This document shows, piece after piece, positions 6,368-6,645 of a stretch of 6,645 nucleotides of DNA. The number at the start of each line of letters is the position of its first letter. Position 1 is the first letter of the stretch. This DNA is from Deltaproteobacteria bacterium (GTDB taxonomy: Bacteria; Desulfobacterota; Syntrophia; Syntrophales; JAAYKM01): contig JAGVTI010000188.1 of assembly GCA_019136935.1 (NCBI GenBank), positions 1-6,645 on the forward strand, read 5' to 3'. Made by a program: the position numbers and the translations under genes. Below the pieces are notes generated by a model. It was given only the letters and a program-made list of their open reading frames with translations, was not told where the DNA came from and did not search any database.

Positions 6368-6412
6368 ATGGCAAGAAAAAAACGTAAAACGGAGTCTACA
6401 TGCTGGATTTAG
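6368..6412 (+). CDS. Possible 14-residue upstream leader peptide overlapping yrbL
   Basis: An ATG at 6368 opens a frame encoding MARKKRKTESTCWI that stops at 6412, thirteen bases inside yrbL in another frame. GAAGGA (6354-6359) lies 8 bases upstream, a proper ribosome-binding site. Five of the first seven residues are Arg or Lys. The frame may also extend upstream to a GTG at 6341. The overlap would let a ribosome finishing the peptide re-start at the yrbL ATG. No similarity to a known leader peptide is recognised, and a short frame like this can occur by chance. Confidence 0.35.
   Translation: MARKKRKTESTCWI
6391..6394 (+). promoter_or_regulatory. Ribosome-binding site of yrbL
   Basis: GGAG lies 5 bases before the ATG at 6400. 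An in-frame TAA at 6385-6387 excludes any longer protein, so this start is well supported. Confidence 0.55.
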
Positions 6413-6645
6413 AATCATCCCCGATGGTCGGCAGGGGCCTGCACCGGGCGTGTTATGTCCATCCCCGGAACGGAAATCTCTGCGTCAAGGTCCTTTTCCC
6501 TCTCGAATCCAGGGAGCCCCTGATCGAGGCGGAGCGGGAAACCAGCTATTACCGGGTTCTCAAAAAGAGGGGCGTACCCTGGACCATGTTGCCGGAATTC
6601 CATGGAGAAGTCGAGACGACACGGGGGAAGGGGTACATTTTCGAT
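6400..6645 (+). CDS. yrbL: YrbL family protein (kinase-like fold), N-terminal part; 3' end outside window
   Basis: The first 82 residues are visible and the frame is open at the right edge. The pattern GRGLHRACYVHPRNGNLCVKV (11-31), then E….YY..L (45-54), P.FHG.VET (65-73) and G.GYIFD matches E. coli YrbL from end to end over this stretch. YrbL belongs to the protein-kinase-like fold. GRGLHRACY occupies the glycine-loop position, Lys30 in CVKV the nucleotide-binding lysine, and a Glu near 43-47 its helix-C partner. The biochemical role of YrbL is not established. The name comes from its PhoP-dependent expression in enterics. Family members are about 200-210 residues, so some 130 are missing. 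No PhoP box is visible here, so regulation probably differs. Confidence 0.85.
   Translation, partial: MLDLESSPMVGRGLHRACYVHPRNGNLCVKVLFPLESREPLIEAERETSYYRVLKKRGVPWTMLPEFHGEVETTRGKGYIFD

Larger units (their letters stand above)
6037..6399. other. Divergent intergenic region between the hydrolase and yrbL
   Basis: These 363 bases must hold both divergent promoters. A purine-rich AT patch lies at 6160-6200. TTGACA (6199-6204, plus) is a perfect -35 hexamer, but no good -10 follows at 16-18 bases. On the minus strand TTGTCA (6208-6203) is followed by TATCTT at about 15 bases, a weak candidate for the hydrolase. An 8-base direct repeat (6288-6311) and a short basic reading frame (6368-6412) lie nearer yrbL. 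No complete gene of recognisable family is present. Confidence 0.6.

Overview
The window is a stretch of ordinary, GC-rich bacterial chromosome with short gaps between genes. No phage, plasmid, IS element, CRISPR array, rRNA or tRNA was recognised. The gene content fits a Gram-negative anaerobe of the Desulfobacterota (former Deltaproteobacteria), possibly Syntrophales-like. The clues are a single-domain ArgA-like acetylglutamate synthase translationally coupled to an outer-membrane lipoprotein transglycosylase (MltA), a mid-length CstA, and an intergenic palindrome of the GTCATTC…GAAGAATCTC type seen across environmental bacterial genomes. The taxonomic call is inference from family resemblance, not from a marker gene search.

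Left block, plus strand (1-3033). It opens with the C-terminal 222 residues of RecN, a DNA double-strand-break repair ATPase. A small exported cupin protein starts 33 bases later. A 172-base gap with a weak terminator-like hairpin follows. Next is a tightly coupled pair with an ATGA overlap: a GNAT enzyme resembling the short form of N-acetylglutamate synthase (first step of arginine synthesis), then MltA, which cuts peptidoglycan. A small hairpin with a T-run follows mltA.

Middle block, minus strand (3097-6036). CstA, a multi-pass pyruvate/peptide transporter of the carbon-starvation family, converges on mltA. Upstream of cstA is a 309-base gap holding an 82-base imperfect palindrome and a terminator-like hairpin. 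Beyond it, also on the minus strand, is a serine alpha/beta-hydrolase of the ABHD13/BEM46 type. A strong Shine-Dalgarno places its start at 6036, well inside the longest open frame.

Right edge (6037-6645). A 363-base divergent intergenic region leads to the first 82 residues of a YrbL-family (PhoP-regulated, kinase-like) protein. A 14-codon, very basic upstream reading frame with its own ribosome-binding site overlaps the yrbL start. A pair of 8-base direct repeats lies further upstream. These features, plus the palindrome, are the most worthwhile observations. I see no convincing evidence of a new multi-gene system. The genes shown are housekeeping (repair, arginine, cell wall) and nutrient uptake, with no evident common pathway beyond the two coupled or closely spaced pairs.
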